The notes beneath the pieces were generated by a model. The model ran no database searches. It worked only from the letters and a program-made list of their open reading frames with translations, and was not told the DNA's origin. The position numbers were made by a program, and so were the translations under genes. A stretch of 32,579 bases of DNA from contig JANXRM010000474.1 in the NCBI GenBank assembly GCA_025353015.1, forward strand, positions 1 to 32,579, read 5' to 3'. This stretch comes from Hyphomicrobiales bacterium (lineage in GTDB: Bacteria > Pseudomonadota > Alphaproteobacteria > Rhizobiales > Hyphomicrobiaceae). This document shows, one piece after another, positions 16,577-24,654 of this stretch (positions are counted from its first letter, which is position 1; every line of letters starts with the position of its first letter).

Positions 16577-17374
16577 CTATTCACGCCGCAGCAGCCAGTT
16601 CGTGATGACATTGGCCCAGCCCTTGGCGGAGAACGTACGTTTTAGTTCTTCAGGGTCGTAAACCTTTTCGACCCAATCGAAGAACGGCGTCGGCGTCCGC
16701 GCGTTGTCGGCAAGATAGCGCTCGAAGAAATAATCGAGAATTCCGGTATCCGATTGGCGAATGTGGCCGTACTTGAGCGCCAGTTGCGCCTTGGCCTCGG
16801 CAACCGGCACGTTTTCGTGGGCGATGAGATAAAGCGCGCTCATGAGGCCCGCCCGGTCGGCGCCCGACTTACAATGGAGCAGAACGGGGTATTCGACTCG
16901 CCGGAACAGATCGCGGGCGCCCAGGATCTCATCCTTCGCCGGCGCGGCGCGAGAGCGCACCTGATAATCCTCGAGTTTCAACCCGAGGCGCGCACAGGCC
17001 GATTGCTCGAGCCAGTAGCCGCCACAATGCCGGGCACCCCGGAGATTGACGATGGTGCGAACGCCCTGGTCGGCGGCAGCCTTGATCTGATACGGGGCGG
17101 GCTGGGCAGACCGCCACGCCTCGCGCCCAAGGCGATGCCTGTTGAGGTAGAACAGTCGGAAAATACCGTGATCCACCAACAGCATATCACCATAGTTGAC
17201 GGCCGGTCCGAAAGCGCGCCGGAGTCCGTCCGGACACCGCTCCGAAATGGCGATACGCCAGTTCCGCAGTCTCTGGCGCATCTGCCGCCGCTGGTGCTTG
17301 GCGATTTTTTGCATTGCTTTAGCCGGGACCTTCTGAAACGCCCGCTTGTCTGCCTTGGTGGTGGATGCTTGCAA
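16577..17374 (-). CDS. Dual-specificity/tyrosine-type protein phosphatase (CX5R)
   Basis: The 265-aa protein carries the cysteine-dependent phosphatase loop HCKSGADRAG (Cys168, Arg174) and the upstream block FYLNRHRLGREAWRSAQPAPYQIKAAADQGVRTIVNLRG, typical of bacterial DSP/PTP proteins. The first 55 residues are very basic (KHQRRQMRQRLRNWR), which may bind a membrane surface or nucleic acid. There is no signal peptide or clear membrane helix. The track start is a TTG at 17374; an ATG at 17314 (MQKIAKHQ), with AGAAGG 13 bases upstream, is an alternative. It is divergent from waaA-lpxK. Action on a lipid A or polysaccharide intermediate, rather than on a protein, is possible from context but unproven. 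Confidence 0.88.
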   Translation of the reverse strand: MQASTTKADKRAFQKVPAKAMQKIAKHQRRQMRQRLRNWRIAISERCPDGLRRAFGPAVNYGDMLLVDHGIFRLFYLNRHRLGREAWRSAQPAPYQIKAAADQGVRTIVNLRGARHCGGYWLEQSACARLGLKLEDYQVRSRAAPAKDEILGARDLFRRVEYPVLLHCKSGADRAGLMSALYLIAHENVPVAEAKAQLALKYGHIRQSDTGILDYFFERYLADNARTPTPFFDWVEKVYDPEELKRTFSAKGWANVITNWLLRRE

Positions 17375-17523
17375 GGCAAACCGGACCTGATCGATGCCGG
17401 CTTGGGAAGTCGACAGGGTGTGCGCTTGGCAAGCGGTTCATAAGCCCTATAGAAACGTGGGGTCAACCGTCGTCAATGCAATGACCGTCATTCGATTTCG
17501 GGTTCAGTGTAGAGGAGAATCAA

Positions 17524-17595
17524 TTGATTCGCGTCCGGCAGTGGCAACACGCGTGTGAGATGTTGCTCGCGAGCCTCGCCCGATACCTGCGCTAA
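17524..17595 (+). CDS. Possible 23-aa small protein or leader peptide
   Basis: A TTG codon preceded by AGAGGAGA, the best ribosome site in this gap, opens a 23-residue frame beginning MIRVRQWQHAC and ending SLARYLR. It is too short for the ORF track. The sequence is basic and amphipathic. It lies about 95 bases before waaA in the same direction, so it could be a leader ORF, an independent small protein or chance. The site also overlaps a palindrome, which may mean the region is an operator instead. Confidence 0.3.
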   Translation: MIRVRQWQHACEMLLASLARYLR

Positions 17596-17613
17596 GCCTG
17601 ATACCTGCGCTAA
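17582..17613. repeat. 18-base tandem duplication
   Basis: GATACCTGCGCTAA occurs twice, starting at 17582 and 17600, an exact 18-base period with four divergent spacer bases between the copies. The first copy holds the stop codon of the possible 23-aa ORF. This is a small tandem duplication with no evident role. Confidence 0.7.
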
Positions 17614-17689
17614 ACCGTGCAACACAGCTGCCTGATGCGGCCTGGATGCCGCCGATCAGGGCCGTGCCACCAATGGATGCCCAAACTTG

Positions 17690-19057
17690 ATGTCAAGCCC
17701 GCCGACCAATGCCGATGCAGCACGCCGGGCGGCAATTGTTCGGCCGCGCCCGGTTGCGCCGACGACATTGGAATTGGCGGCCTATCGTGCTGTGACCTGG
17801 GCTGCACGGCCAGCGGCTGGACTGATCCTTCGCTTGCGTGAGCGGCGCGGCAAGGAGGATCCGGACCGCAAGTCTGAGCGCCTGGGGATTCCCGGCCTGG
17901 CGCGACCATCTGGCCACGTCGTCTGGGTGCATGCGGCGAGCGTCGGCGAGGCCAACTCCGTTTTGCCGTTGGTCGCAGCCCTTGCCGAGCGCCGGCCAGG
18001 GATAACGGTCTTGCTGACAACAGGCACGGTCACATCGGCGCGCTCGGTCGCGCGGCAGCTTCCCGCCGGCACCATACATCAATACGTGCCATTGGACGCG
18101 CCGCAGCTAGTGGCCCGGTTCTTGTCGCATTGGCAACCGTCGCTGGCTGTTTTCACTGAGCAGGAAATCTGGCCTAACCTGATCATGGAGACACGGGCAC
18201 GCGGCATTCCGCTGGCCCTTGTGAATGCGCGCATGTCGGAGAACTCCTTCGCGCGCTGGCAAAAGCGGCCAGCGCTTGCCAAAGCGCTGTTCTCGAGTTT
18301 TTCCATTGTGCTGGCGCAGAGCGAGGCATTCGCGGGACGGTTCGCGGCCTTAGGCGCGGAGGCTGCACGAACGGCAGGCAACCTCAAGATCGATGCACCG
18401 GCGCCGCCTGTGAATTCAGTCGAGATGGCTAAGCTCGAGGCCGCACTCGGTGGACGACCGCGGTTCGTCGCGGCAAGTACGCACCCAGGCGAGGAAATAA
18501 TCATTGCCGCAGCCCATCGTTTGCTTGCCGCCCGCACGCCGGGATTTGTCACGATCATCGCACCACGCCATCCCGAGCGTGGGCCGGGCCTTGCCGATAC
18601 GCTGAAATCACAGGGTTTTGCTGTGGCTCTGCGTTCGCAGGGCGAATGGCCATCGACCGGGACGGACATCTACATCGCCGACACGATCGGCGAACTCGGT
18701 ACGTTCTATGCGGCGACGCCGGTGGCGTTCATCGGCGGGTCTTTGATTGCGCGCGGCGGCCAGAACCCGATCGAAGCCGTGCGGCACAATGCAGCCGTAC
18801 TGACCGGTCCGCATTGGACGAACTTCGTCGAAGCCTACGAGGCCTTGCTGGCGCGGGGTGGCGCCGCCGAAGTGCAGAGCGCCGAAGACATCGCCGCCCG
18901 CGTTGCGGGTCTTTTGGCGGATGCCGCCGCCCTGGAAACAATGCGCCTCGAGGCCCAAGCCGCACTCGCCGAACTGGGCGGGGCTCTAGAAAGAACCTTG
19001 CAGGCCTTATTGCCAATGCTGCCCGCATCCGATGAGGCCGCGCGTGTGGCGACATGA
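17690..19057 (+). CDS. waaA: 3-deoxy-D-manno-octulosonic acid (Kdo) transferase WaaA
   Basis: The 455-aa protein matches WaaA/KdtA, which adds Kdo from CMP-Kdo to lipid IVA on the cytoplasmic face of the inner membrane. Visible features are RGKEDPDRKSERLG near residue 55, the catalytic HAASVGEAN motif near 82, TTGTVTSA, FTEQEIWPNLI and VNARMS of the N-terminal GT-B domain, then AASTHPGEE, IAPRHPER and a GGSLIARGGQNPIEA loop in the CMP-Kdo domain. The N-terminal helix (LELAAYRAVTWAARPAAGLIL) likely anchors the protein. The ATG at 17690 is chosen over the TTG one codon earlier, but no strong ribosome site is visible and the first 25 residues are poorly conserved. lpxK overlaps its last 26 bases. 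Confidence 0.95.
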   Translation: MSSPPTNADAARRAAIVRPRPVAPTTLELAAYRAVTWAARPAAGLILRLRERRGKEDPDRKSERLGIPGLARPSGHVVWVHAASVGEANSVLPLVAALAERRPGITVLLTTGTVTSARSVARQLPAGTIHQYVPLDAPQLVARFLSHWQPSLAVFTEQEIWPNLIMETRARGIPLALVNARMSENSFARWQKRPALAKALFSSFSIVLAQSEAFAGRFAALGAEAARTAGNLKIDAPAPPVNSVEMAKLEAALGGRPRFVAASTHPGEEIIIAAAHRLLAARTPGFVTIIAPRHPERGPGLADTLKSQGFAVALRSQGEWPSTGTDIYIADTIGELGTFYAATPVAFIGGSLIARGGQNPIEAVRHNAAVLTGPHWTNFVEAYEALLARGGAAEVQSAEDIAARVAGLLADAAALETMRLEAQAALAELGGALERTLQALLPMLPASDEAARVAT

Positions 19058-20135
19058 CGAACCGGGCTGGTGGTATGGGCCCAACGACGGCCTGATGTCC
19101 CGGTTGCTGATACCCGCCGCCAGCATTTGGGCGAGGATCGCCGAGCGGCGTTGGGCCACCACCCTGCCGTTTCGCGCCGAAAGGCCCGTCATCTGCATCG
19201 GCAATTTCACGGCTGGCGGGACCGGCAAGACGCCGTTGGCTCTAGAGATGGCCGGCATAGTCGAGCGCCTCGGGCGGAGCCCCGTTTATCTGACACGCGG
19301 CTACGGCGGCCGTCTAAAAGGCCCCCATTGGATCGTGCCAGGCAAGGATACGGCCACTGATACTGGGGACGAGCCGCTGTTGTTGGCGCGCCGTGCGCCC
19401 GTAATGTTGGCTCAAAACCGAGCCGCAGGTGCGCGCACCATTGCAGCCGCTGGACGGACAGATCATGTCATCATCATGGATGATGGCTTGCAGAACCCGG
19501 CATTGGCCAAGGACTTTGTCATTGCCGTTGTCGATGGGCGGCGCGGCGTCGGCAATGGTCGCGTGATCCCGGCCGGGCCACTGCGGGCGCCGCTGCCGGC
19601 CCAGTTGGCCCGCGTCGATGCGATCGTCGTCAATCAATCCGCCGGACCGGAAGCCGAAAGCATGGCCAAGGCCATCACCACCCGGTTCAAATCATTGTTG
19701 TCAGCGCCGGTATTCGTCGCCCGCACCATGCCGACGGGCGAGACCGGTTGGCTGCAGGAAAAGCCGGTGCTGGCATACGCAGCGATCGGTTCGCCCGAGC
19801 GTTTTTTCCGCACACTTCGCAGCCTCGGCGCGAAGGTCGAACGTGAGGTGACCTTTCCCGACCATCACCCGTTTACCGAGGCCGACGCAAAATCACTGCT
19901 TCAGACAGCGCGGGCGGCAGGGGCTCAACTGGTCACCACGGAAAAAGACTGGGTTCGCCTGACCGTGAGAGCCGGTGGCGGCGATGGGGGAGCCGTGGGC
20001 CAACTCAAAGCCGCATCACGACCGTTGCCGATTACCCTGGTGTTCGACGCGCCGGATGCCATGCGCCTGGAAACCCTGATTGCATCGGCCATCGCCCGTC
20101 ATGCGGCGGTGGCGTCCTCTTCAAGAGCAAATTGA
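19032..20135 (+). CDS. lpxK: Tetraacyldisaccharide 4'-kinase LpxK
   Basis: The 367-aa protein is LpxK, which phosphorylates the 4' position of the lipid A disaccharide to form lipid IVA, the acceptor for WaaA. The Walker A block reads GNFTAGGTGKTP near residue 57, followed by YLTRGYGGRLKG, TGDEPLLLARRAPV and the DDGLQNPAL segment near 150, where the Asp pair is catalytic. The later FPDHHPF and TTEKDWVR blocks are also typical. An N-terminal hydrophobic helix (LLIPAASIWARIAERR) places it at the inner membrane. It starts inside waaA in another frame, so translation is probably coupled, and the pair form consecutive lipid A steps. The usual length is 320 to 350 aa. Confidence 0.96.
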   Translation: MRPRVWRHDEPGWWYGPNDGLMSRLLIPAASIWARIAERRWATTLPFRAERPVICIGNFTAGGTGKTPLALEMAGIVERLGRSPVYLTRGYGGRLKGPHWIVPGKDTATDTGDEPLLLARRAPVMLAQNRAAGARTIAAAGRTDHVIIMDDGLQNPALAKDFVIAVVDGRRGVGNGRVIPAGPLRAPLPAQLARVDAIVVNQSAGPEAESMAKAITTRFKSLLSAPVFVARTMPTGETGWLQEKPVLAYAAIGSPERFFRTLRSLGAKVEREVTFPDHHPFTEADAKSLLQTARAAGAQLVTTEKDWVRLTVRAGGGDGGAVGQLKAASRPLPITLVFDAPDAMRLETLIASAIARHAAVASSSRAN

Positions 20136-20148
20136 ACTGCAAAGCTGG

Positions 20149-20379
20149 TCAGCTGCCCGAGCGGCGCTTGATCTCGCGGAACCGTTGCAGCGATGCGTCG
20201 GCCGTGGCGTAGGCTTCCTGCAACTCGACGTTCCAATAGCGCAGGTCTGCCAGCGCGATCGGCGTACCAGTAACGGAGCAAACGACGAAATCGCCGGGCG
20301 AAACGACCTGGAATTCGCCATCCATGAAGCGCACACGGGCCTCTCCCTTGAGGCCAAACAGCCGCTCGAACTTATTCAT
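20149..20379 (-). CDS. DUF2093 domain protein
   Basis: The 76-aa cytosolic protein matches DUF2093, a small alphaproteobacterial family of unknown function. The conserved core runs through FERLFGLKGEARVRFMDGEFQVVSPGDFV and VTGTPIALADLRYWNVELQEAY. The ATG at 20379 has GATGAGG at a good distance and gives the usual family N-terminus; the ORF track starts seven codons earlier. It is downstream of xseA on the same strand, an arrangement I recall from other Hyphomicrobiales, and converges on lpxK with only 13 bases between the stops. Confidence 0.9.
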   Translation of the reverse strand: MNKFERLFGLKGEARVRFMDGEFQVVSPGDFVVCSVTGTPIALADLRYWNVELQEAYATADASLQRFREIKRRSGS

Positions 20380-20638
20380 GAACGTCGACCTCATCGTCAA
20401 GTTCTGCGTTTCCGGCCGGCCGATCCAGCCAGCCTATCGAGAATGGGGGGAGGGCAGGTGCCGGCATCGAAGGTGAAATTTCGGCCAGCATCACGACACC
20501 GATGCCACAACAGCGATGCCACATTAGCCAGGGGACAGGCAGCTGCAAAGCCTCCAGCGACGACCAGACTGCGGCAAGGTGAACATCCTGCCCCGATGAA
20601 CACCTGCTCCAACCATGATCGCGCCATGCCCCGCGCGC

Positions 20639-22312
20639 TCAAAACAACGAGCCCTGATTGCCGGGATCGCCGCGCCGTGGCTTGGCATTGCGCGACTGAA
20701 CCGGTGTTGCAGGCGCTTGAAATCTGGATGATGTGTCGGACACTGAACCCGTGCCGGGTCCGCTGGTTCCACTGCCCGATCCTCGACCGGTATCGCCAGC
20801 GTCTGCCGTTCGCGCGCCGGCGACGGCAACGAGCCGGCCGTCACCGAGCTGAATTTCCAGCCGCTGGCCATGGCTGATCGCTTCAACCGAGCGGACAGCC
20901 CGTCCGGCGTCATCGCGCACCAGCGCAAACCCCCGCTGCAGCACACTTTGATAGCTGAGGGACGCTAGCATCTGCGTTTGCCCGCCGAGGGCCCGGCGGC
21001 GCTGTTCGACGCGACCAAGGACGGCCTGCCGCGCGCGCAGCGCCAGCCCGTCCAAGCGCTCGCCTGCCCGCCCGACACGCTCGGCGATGGCCCCGGGACG
21101 CAGCCGCCCCATCAGCCGTTCGAGGCGCGCGCGCCTCAACGCCGCGCCACGGCCGAGCGTATCGCGGGCCTTGGTCCCCAGTCGTTCCAGGCGATCCCGT
21201 GACCGTTCGATGCGCAGCTCCAGCAGCCGCGGTTGCAGACGCGGCGCGATCCGCACGAGACGTTTGCCATGCGCTTGCGTGTTGGCGAAAAGAGCACGGC
21301 CAAGACGCTTGTCGGCCGCGTCGAAGCGCTGGCGGGGCAACGCCAGCAGATCCTCGAGACGCGGCAGACCACGGGCCGCTGCCCGCCAATGGGCGCGGGC
21401 CTCCTCGATCCGCCTGATGGTGCGCGACACCAGCCGCTGGCCCAATTCGCCTGTTCGGAGCATCAGTTCGGAATGCTTCGGAACGGCCCATTCCGCGGCT
21501 TTGGTCGGCGTCGGCGCACGCGCGTCGGCCGCCAAATCGATCAGCGTCCAGTCGGTCTCGTGGCCGACGGCTGATATGAGCGGGATGTCACTTTCGGCAG
21601 CCGCGCGGACGACAGCTTCTTCGTTGAACCCCCACAAGTCTTCGAGACTGCCGCCGCCGCGCGCAACGATGATGATGTCGGGCCTGGGAATGCGGCCGCC
21701 AGGCGCGATCGCGTTGAACCCTCGGATGGCAGCCGCCACCTCGGCCGCGCACGTTTCACCTTGCACCCGCACCGGCCAGACAATCACCCGCGTCGGACAG
21801 CGCTCGGCAAAGCCTGCCAGCATGTCGCGGATGACCGCGCCCGTCGGCGACGTGATGATGCCGACCACAGGCGGCCAGAACGGCAGCTTCCGTTTGCGCG
21901 CCTCTTCGAACAGGCCTTCGGCCGCAAGTTTGCGCTTGCGCTCTTCGAGCAGCGCCATCAGCGCCCCAGCGCCGGCCGGCTCCAGTTGCTCGATGACGAT
22001 TTGGTATTTCGACGAGCCCGGGAAGGTCGTGATACGCCCCTGTGCGATCACCTCCATGCCCTCTTCCGGCCGAAACTTCAACTTCTGGAACCCGCCACGC
22101 CAGATCACCGCTTCGATGCGCGATTTTTCGTCCTTCAGCGAGAAATAGCAATGGCCGGACGAGTGTGGCCCGCGATAGCCTGAAATCTCGCCGCGCAGCC
22201 GCACGAAGCCGAATCCATCCTCCAGCGCCCGCTTGATGGCGCCCGACAGTTCGGACACGGAAAACTCGGCGATATTGACGCCCGGACGGCTGGCGCGGAC
22301 TGGCTCGGCCAC
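20639..22312 (-). CDS. xseA: Exodeoxyribonuclease VII large subunit
   Basis: The 557-aa protein is the catalytic large subunit of ExoVII, which degrades single-stranded DNA with XseB. It has an N-terminal OB fold ([26 protein letters not shown]), then the nuclease region with [30 protein letters not shown] and [28 protein letters not shown], then a long Arg/Leu-rich coiled coil (about 300-440). The end is a Gly/Ser-rich tail of roughly 60 residues finishing in GNQGSLF, longer than the E. coli protein (456 aa). The ORF track begins at 22492, but a GTG at 22312 behind AAAGGAG, eight bases away, clearly sets the start. xseB is not in the window. Confidence 0.96.
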   Translation of the reverse strand: MAEPVRASRPGVNIAEFSVSELSGAIKRALEDGFGFVRLRGEISGYRGPHSSGHCYFSLKDEKSRIEAVIWRGGFQKLKFRPEEGMEVIAQGRITTFPGSSKYQIVIEQLEPAGAGALMALLEERKRKLAAEGLFEEARKRKLPFWPPVVGIITSPTGAVIRDMLAGFAERCPTRVIVWPVRVQGETCAAEVAAAIRGFNAIAPGGRIPRPDIIIVARGGGSLEDLWGFNEEAVVRAAAESDIPLISAVGHETDWTLIDLAADARAPTPTKAAEWAVPKHSELMLRTGELGQRLVSRTIRRIEEARAHWRAAARGLPRLEDLLALPRQRFDAADKRLGRALFANTQAHGKRLVRIAPRLQPRLLELRIERSRDRLERLGTKARDTLGRGAALRRARLERLMGRLRPGAIAERVGRAGERLDGLALRARQAVLGRVEQRRRALGGQTQMLASLSYQSVLQRGFALVRDDAGRAVRSVEAISHGQRLEIQLGDGRLVAVAGARTADAGDTGRGSGSGTSGPGTGSVSDTSSRFQAPATPVQSRNAKPRRGDPGNQGSLF

Positions 22313-22408
22313 GAATCTCGCTCCTTTGTTGCAAAACCCGAACAATGATACATGAAGCCGGTCGAATCTTGGCCGCCGCCGGCCGCAATCCCCCCAGGAT
22401 TTTGTTAG

Positions 22409-22429
22409 GCAATTTGCTGCGCAATTTGC
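22409..22429. repeat. Direct repeat upstream of purD
   Basis: GCAATTTGC occurs twice with a 12-base period, 25 bases before the purD start and inside the divergent xseA-purD promoter region. The two copies would lie on nearly the same helical face, so an operator is conceivable, but nothing else supports it. Confidence 0.35.
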
Positions 22430-22453
22430 AGGGGGAAATACGGGAACCTTGCC

Positions 22454-23734
22454 ATGCATGTGCTGTTGATCGGATCGGGCGGCCGCGAGCATGCCCTGGC
22501 ATGGGCCATGGCAGCGAGCCCGCTGTTAACGAAACTGACGTGTGCGCCGGGCAACGGCGGCATTCAGGAGTTTGCCGGCTGCGGTGCCCTCGATCCAGCC
22601 GACCATGGCCAGATCATCGCTTTCTGCCGCGAAAAGCGGGTCGATTTTGTCGTGATCGGACCTGAAGCGCCGCTGGTGGCAGGGCTGGCGGACGACCTCG
22701 GCAAGGCTGGCATCAAGCATTTCGGCCCGTCGGCGGCAGCGGCAAAGCTCGAGGGATCGAAGGGCTTCACCAAGGATCTTTGCGCCGAGTTCGGTATCCC
22801 AACGGGCCCTTATGGCCGCTTCCGCGACCGCGCCAGCGCCCAGGCCTACCTCACGAAGCAGCCGGTGCCGATCGTGGTCAAGGCCGACGGCCTGGCCGCG
22901 GGCAAGGGCGTCGTCGTCGCCATGACGCGGCCTGAAGCCGAAGCCGCAGTCGACGCCTGTTTCGCGGGCGCCTTCGGGTCAGCCGGGGCCGAAGTCGTGA
23001 TCGAAGCCTTCCTCGACGGCGAGGAAGTGAGCTTCTTCGCGCTTTGTGACGGGAAGAATGTCCTGCCGCTCGCGACCGCCCAGGACCACAAACGGGTCGG
23101 CGATGGCGATACCGGCCCGAACACTGGCGGCATGGGGGCCTACTCGCCAGCGCCCGTGGTGACGCCCGGGATGCACGATCGCATCATGGCCGAGATCATC
23201 CGCCCGACCGTTGCCGGCATGGCCAAGCGTGGCACGCCGTTCCGAGGCGTGCTCTTCGCCGGCCTCATGATCACGCAAACGGGGCCGCAGCTGATCGAAT
23301 ACAACGTCCGCTTCGGCGATCCTGAAACCCAGGTACTGATGCTGCGCTTGAAGTCCGACCTGCTGACGGCGTTGCTCGCCACGGCCGACGGCGGTCTCGG
23401 CGCGTTCGATCTCAGGTGGCACGACGATCCGGCGCTGACCGTCGTCATGGCGGCCAAGGGCTATCCCGGCACGTATGCCAAGGGCACCGAAATCCGCGGG
23501 CTGGACGCGGCAGCCAACATTGCGGGGGTCCAGATCTTTCATGCCGGCACCACCCGCGATGGCGATCGAATTCTCGCCAACGGCGGCCGGGTCCTCAATG
23601 TCACCGCGCGCGGCAGAACAGTGCGCGAGGCGCAGACACGCGCCTACCAGGCCATTGACCACATCGATTGGCCGGAAGGTTTCTGCCGCCGCGATATCGG
23701 CTGGCGTGCCATCGAGCGCGAGGGGATGAAATGA
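22454..23734 (+). CDS. purD: Phosphoribosylamine-glycine ligase
   Basis: The 426-aa cytosolic enzyme is GAR synthetase, the second step of purine synthesis, joining glycine to phosphoribosylamine with ATP. Signatures are [17 protein letters not shown] at the N-terminus, [35 protein letters not shown], the ATP-grasp segment [16 protein letters not shown] near 142, [23 protein letters not shown] near 215, and [12 protein letters not shown] near 290, where Glu and Asn bind magnesium. The length is normal. It is divergent from xseA across 141 bases. Its stop codon overlaps the start of the first dehalogenase-like gene (ATGA), so the two are co-transcribed and probably translationally coupled. Confidence 0.98.
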   Translation: MHVLLIGSGGREHALAWAMAASPLLTKLTCAPGNGGIQEFAGCGALDPADHGQIIAFCREKRVDFVVIGPEAPLVAGLADDLGKAGIKHFGPSAAAAKLEGSKGFTKDLCAEFGIPTGPYGRFRDRASAQAYLTKQPVPIVVKADGLAAGKGVVVAMTRPEAEAAVDACFAGAFGSAGAEVVIEAFLDGEEVSFFALCDGKNVLPLATAQDHKRVGDGDTGPNTGGMGAYSPAPVVTPGMHDRIMAEIIRPTVAGMAKRGTPFRGVLFAGLMITQTGPQLIEYNVRFGDPETQVLMLRLKSDLLTALLATADGGLGAFDLRWHDDPALTVVMAAKGYPGTYAKGTEIRGLDAAANIAGVQIFHAGTTRDGDRILANGGRVLNVTARGRTVREAQTRAYQAIDHIDWPEGFCRRDIGWRAIEREGMK

Positions 23735-24654
23735 CGGCCGCAGACGACTTATTTCCCGGTTTTGGTGAACACTTGATCGACACGGGAGAAGCCGTCATTC
23801 ATGCTCGCGTCGGCGGCAGCGGTCCAGGATTGTTGCTGCTGCACGGCTATCCGCAAACCCATGCAATGTGGCATCGGGTGACACCGGCACTGGCGCAATC
23901 GTTCACGGTGATCGCAGCTGATCTGCGCGGCTACGGGCAAAGCTCCTGCCCGCCGACGGACATCGAACACAAGCCCTATTCCAAGCGCAGCATAGCGCGC
24001 GACATGATCGTGCTGATGCGCCACTTCGGTTTCAACCAGTTCGCCATCATGGGCCACGACCGGGGTGCGCGCGTCGCCTATCGCATCGCCCTCGATACGC
24101 CGCAACTGGTCGAGCGGCTGGTGCTGCTCGATATCATAAGCACGTTCGATCAATGGTCCGCAGCCAACCAGAAAATGCGTTTGACGATGTTCCATTGGGC
24201 ATTCCTGGCCCAGCCTGCGCCGATGCCCGAAAGCCTGATCGGCCGTGGTCCAGTCGAATGGCTGGATGGCCGATTGAAGCGCGGACTGAAGTCGCGCGCG
24301 CTCGGCGGATTGGATGTCAGGGCCGTTGTCAGCTACCGCGGCAACTTCTCCAACTCTGATCGCATGCACGCGACCTGCGAGGATTTCCGGGCAGGTGCTG
24401 GCTGCGATCTGGCCGCCGATCAAGCCGATATGGAGGCTGGGCGGCGAATTGAATGCCCAACGCTGGTGCTTTGGGCGGATCACGGCCCGCTGGCTGACCT
24501 ATCGGATCCACTGCCACTCTGGCAACCCTGGTGCCGCGATCTCACCGGCGCCAACATCGATTGCGGGCATTTCATTGCCGAGGAATGCCCCGATATACTG
24601 CTCGATCATGCCCTGCCCTTTCTCCAGCGCCGCAATGACGGAGCCCAATCATGA
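23731..24654 (+). CDS. Haloacetate dehalogenase-family alpha/beta-hydrolase, paralogue 1 (altered halide pocket)
   Basis: The 307-aa protein aligns without gaps to the fluoroacetate dehalogenase family, as I recall it from Rhodopseudomonas palustris RPA1163. The nucleophile Asp110 (GHDRGAR), carboxylate-binding Arg111 and Arg114, acid Asp134, His155-Trp156 ([11 protein letters not shown]) and His280 (CGHFIAEE) all fall at the reference numbers. Two pocket positions differ: Phe219 replaces the halide-binding Tyr (CEDFRAG) and Gly185 replaces Trp. It may therefore use another halide or substrate, or hydrolyse an epoxide or ester. The ATG overlaps the purD stop and follows AGGGGATGAA. Its own stop overlaps the next gene in the same way. 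Confidence 0.92.
   Translation: MTAADDLFPGFGEHLIDTGEAVIHARVGGSGPGLLLLHGYPQTHAMWHRVTPALAQSFTVIAADLRGYGQSSCPPTDIEHKPYSKRSIARDMIVLMRHFGFNQFAIMGHDRGARVAYRIALDTPQLVERLVLLDIISTFDQWSAANQKMRLTMFHWAFLAQPAPMPESLIGRGPVEWLDGRLKRGLKSRALGGLDVRAVVSYRGNFSNSDRMHATCEDFRAGAGCDLAADQADMEAGRRIECPTLVLWADHGPLADLSDPLPLWQPWCRDLTGANIDCGHFIAEECPDILLDHALPFLQRRNDGAQS

Larger units (their letters stand above)
17375..17689. other. Intergenic region between divergent phosphatase and waaA
   Basis: This 315-base gap presumably holds both divergent promoters. Visible items are a perfect 14-bp palindrome GAATCAATTGATTC (17517-17530), a 24-codon ORF with a strong ribosome site, and an 18-base tandem duplication (17582-17613). 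No tRNA or other RNA gene was recognised. There is no clear ribosome site immediately before waaA. Confidence 0.5.

Noticed and set aside
20397-20642. 81-aa minus-strand ORF between DUF2093 and xseA, with a hydrophobic stretch
   Set aside because: No supporting ribosome site and no recognisable lipobox or signal pattern. It overlaps the xseA stop and the DUF2093 leader, so it was left as a non-coding gap of about 260 bases.
21087-22148. 353-aa + strand ORF over xseA
   Set aside because: Arg/Ser/Pro-rich antisense frame of a well-supported xseA.
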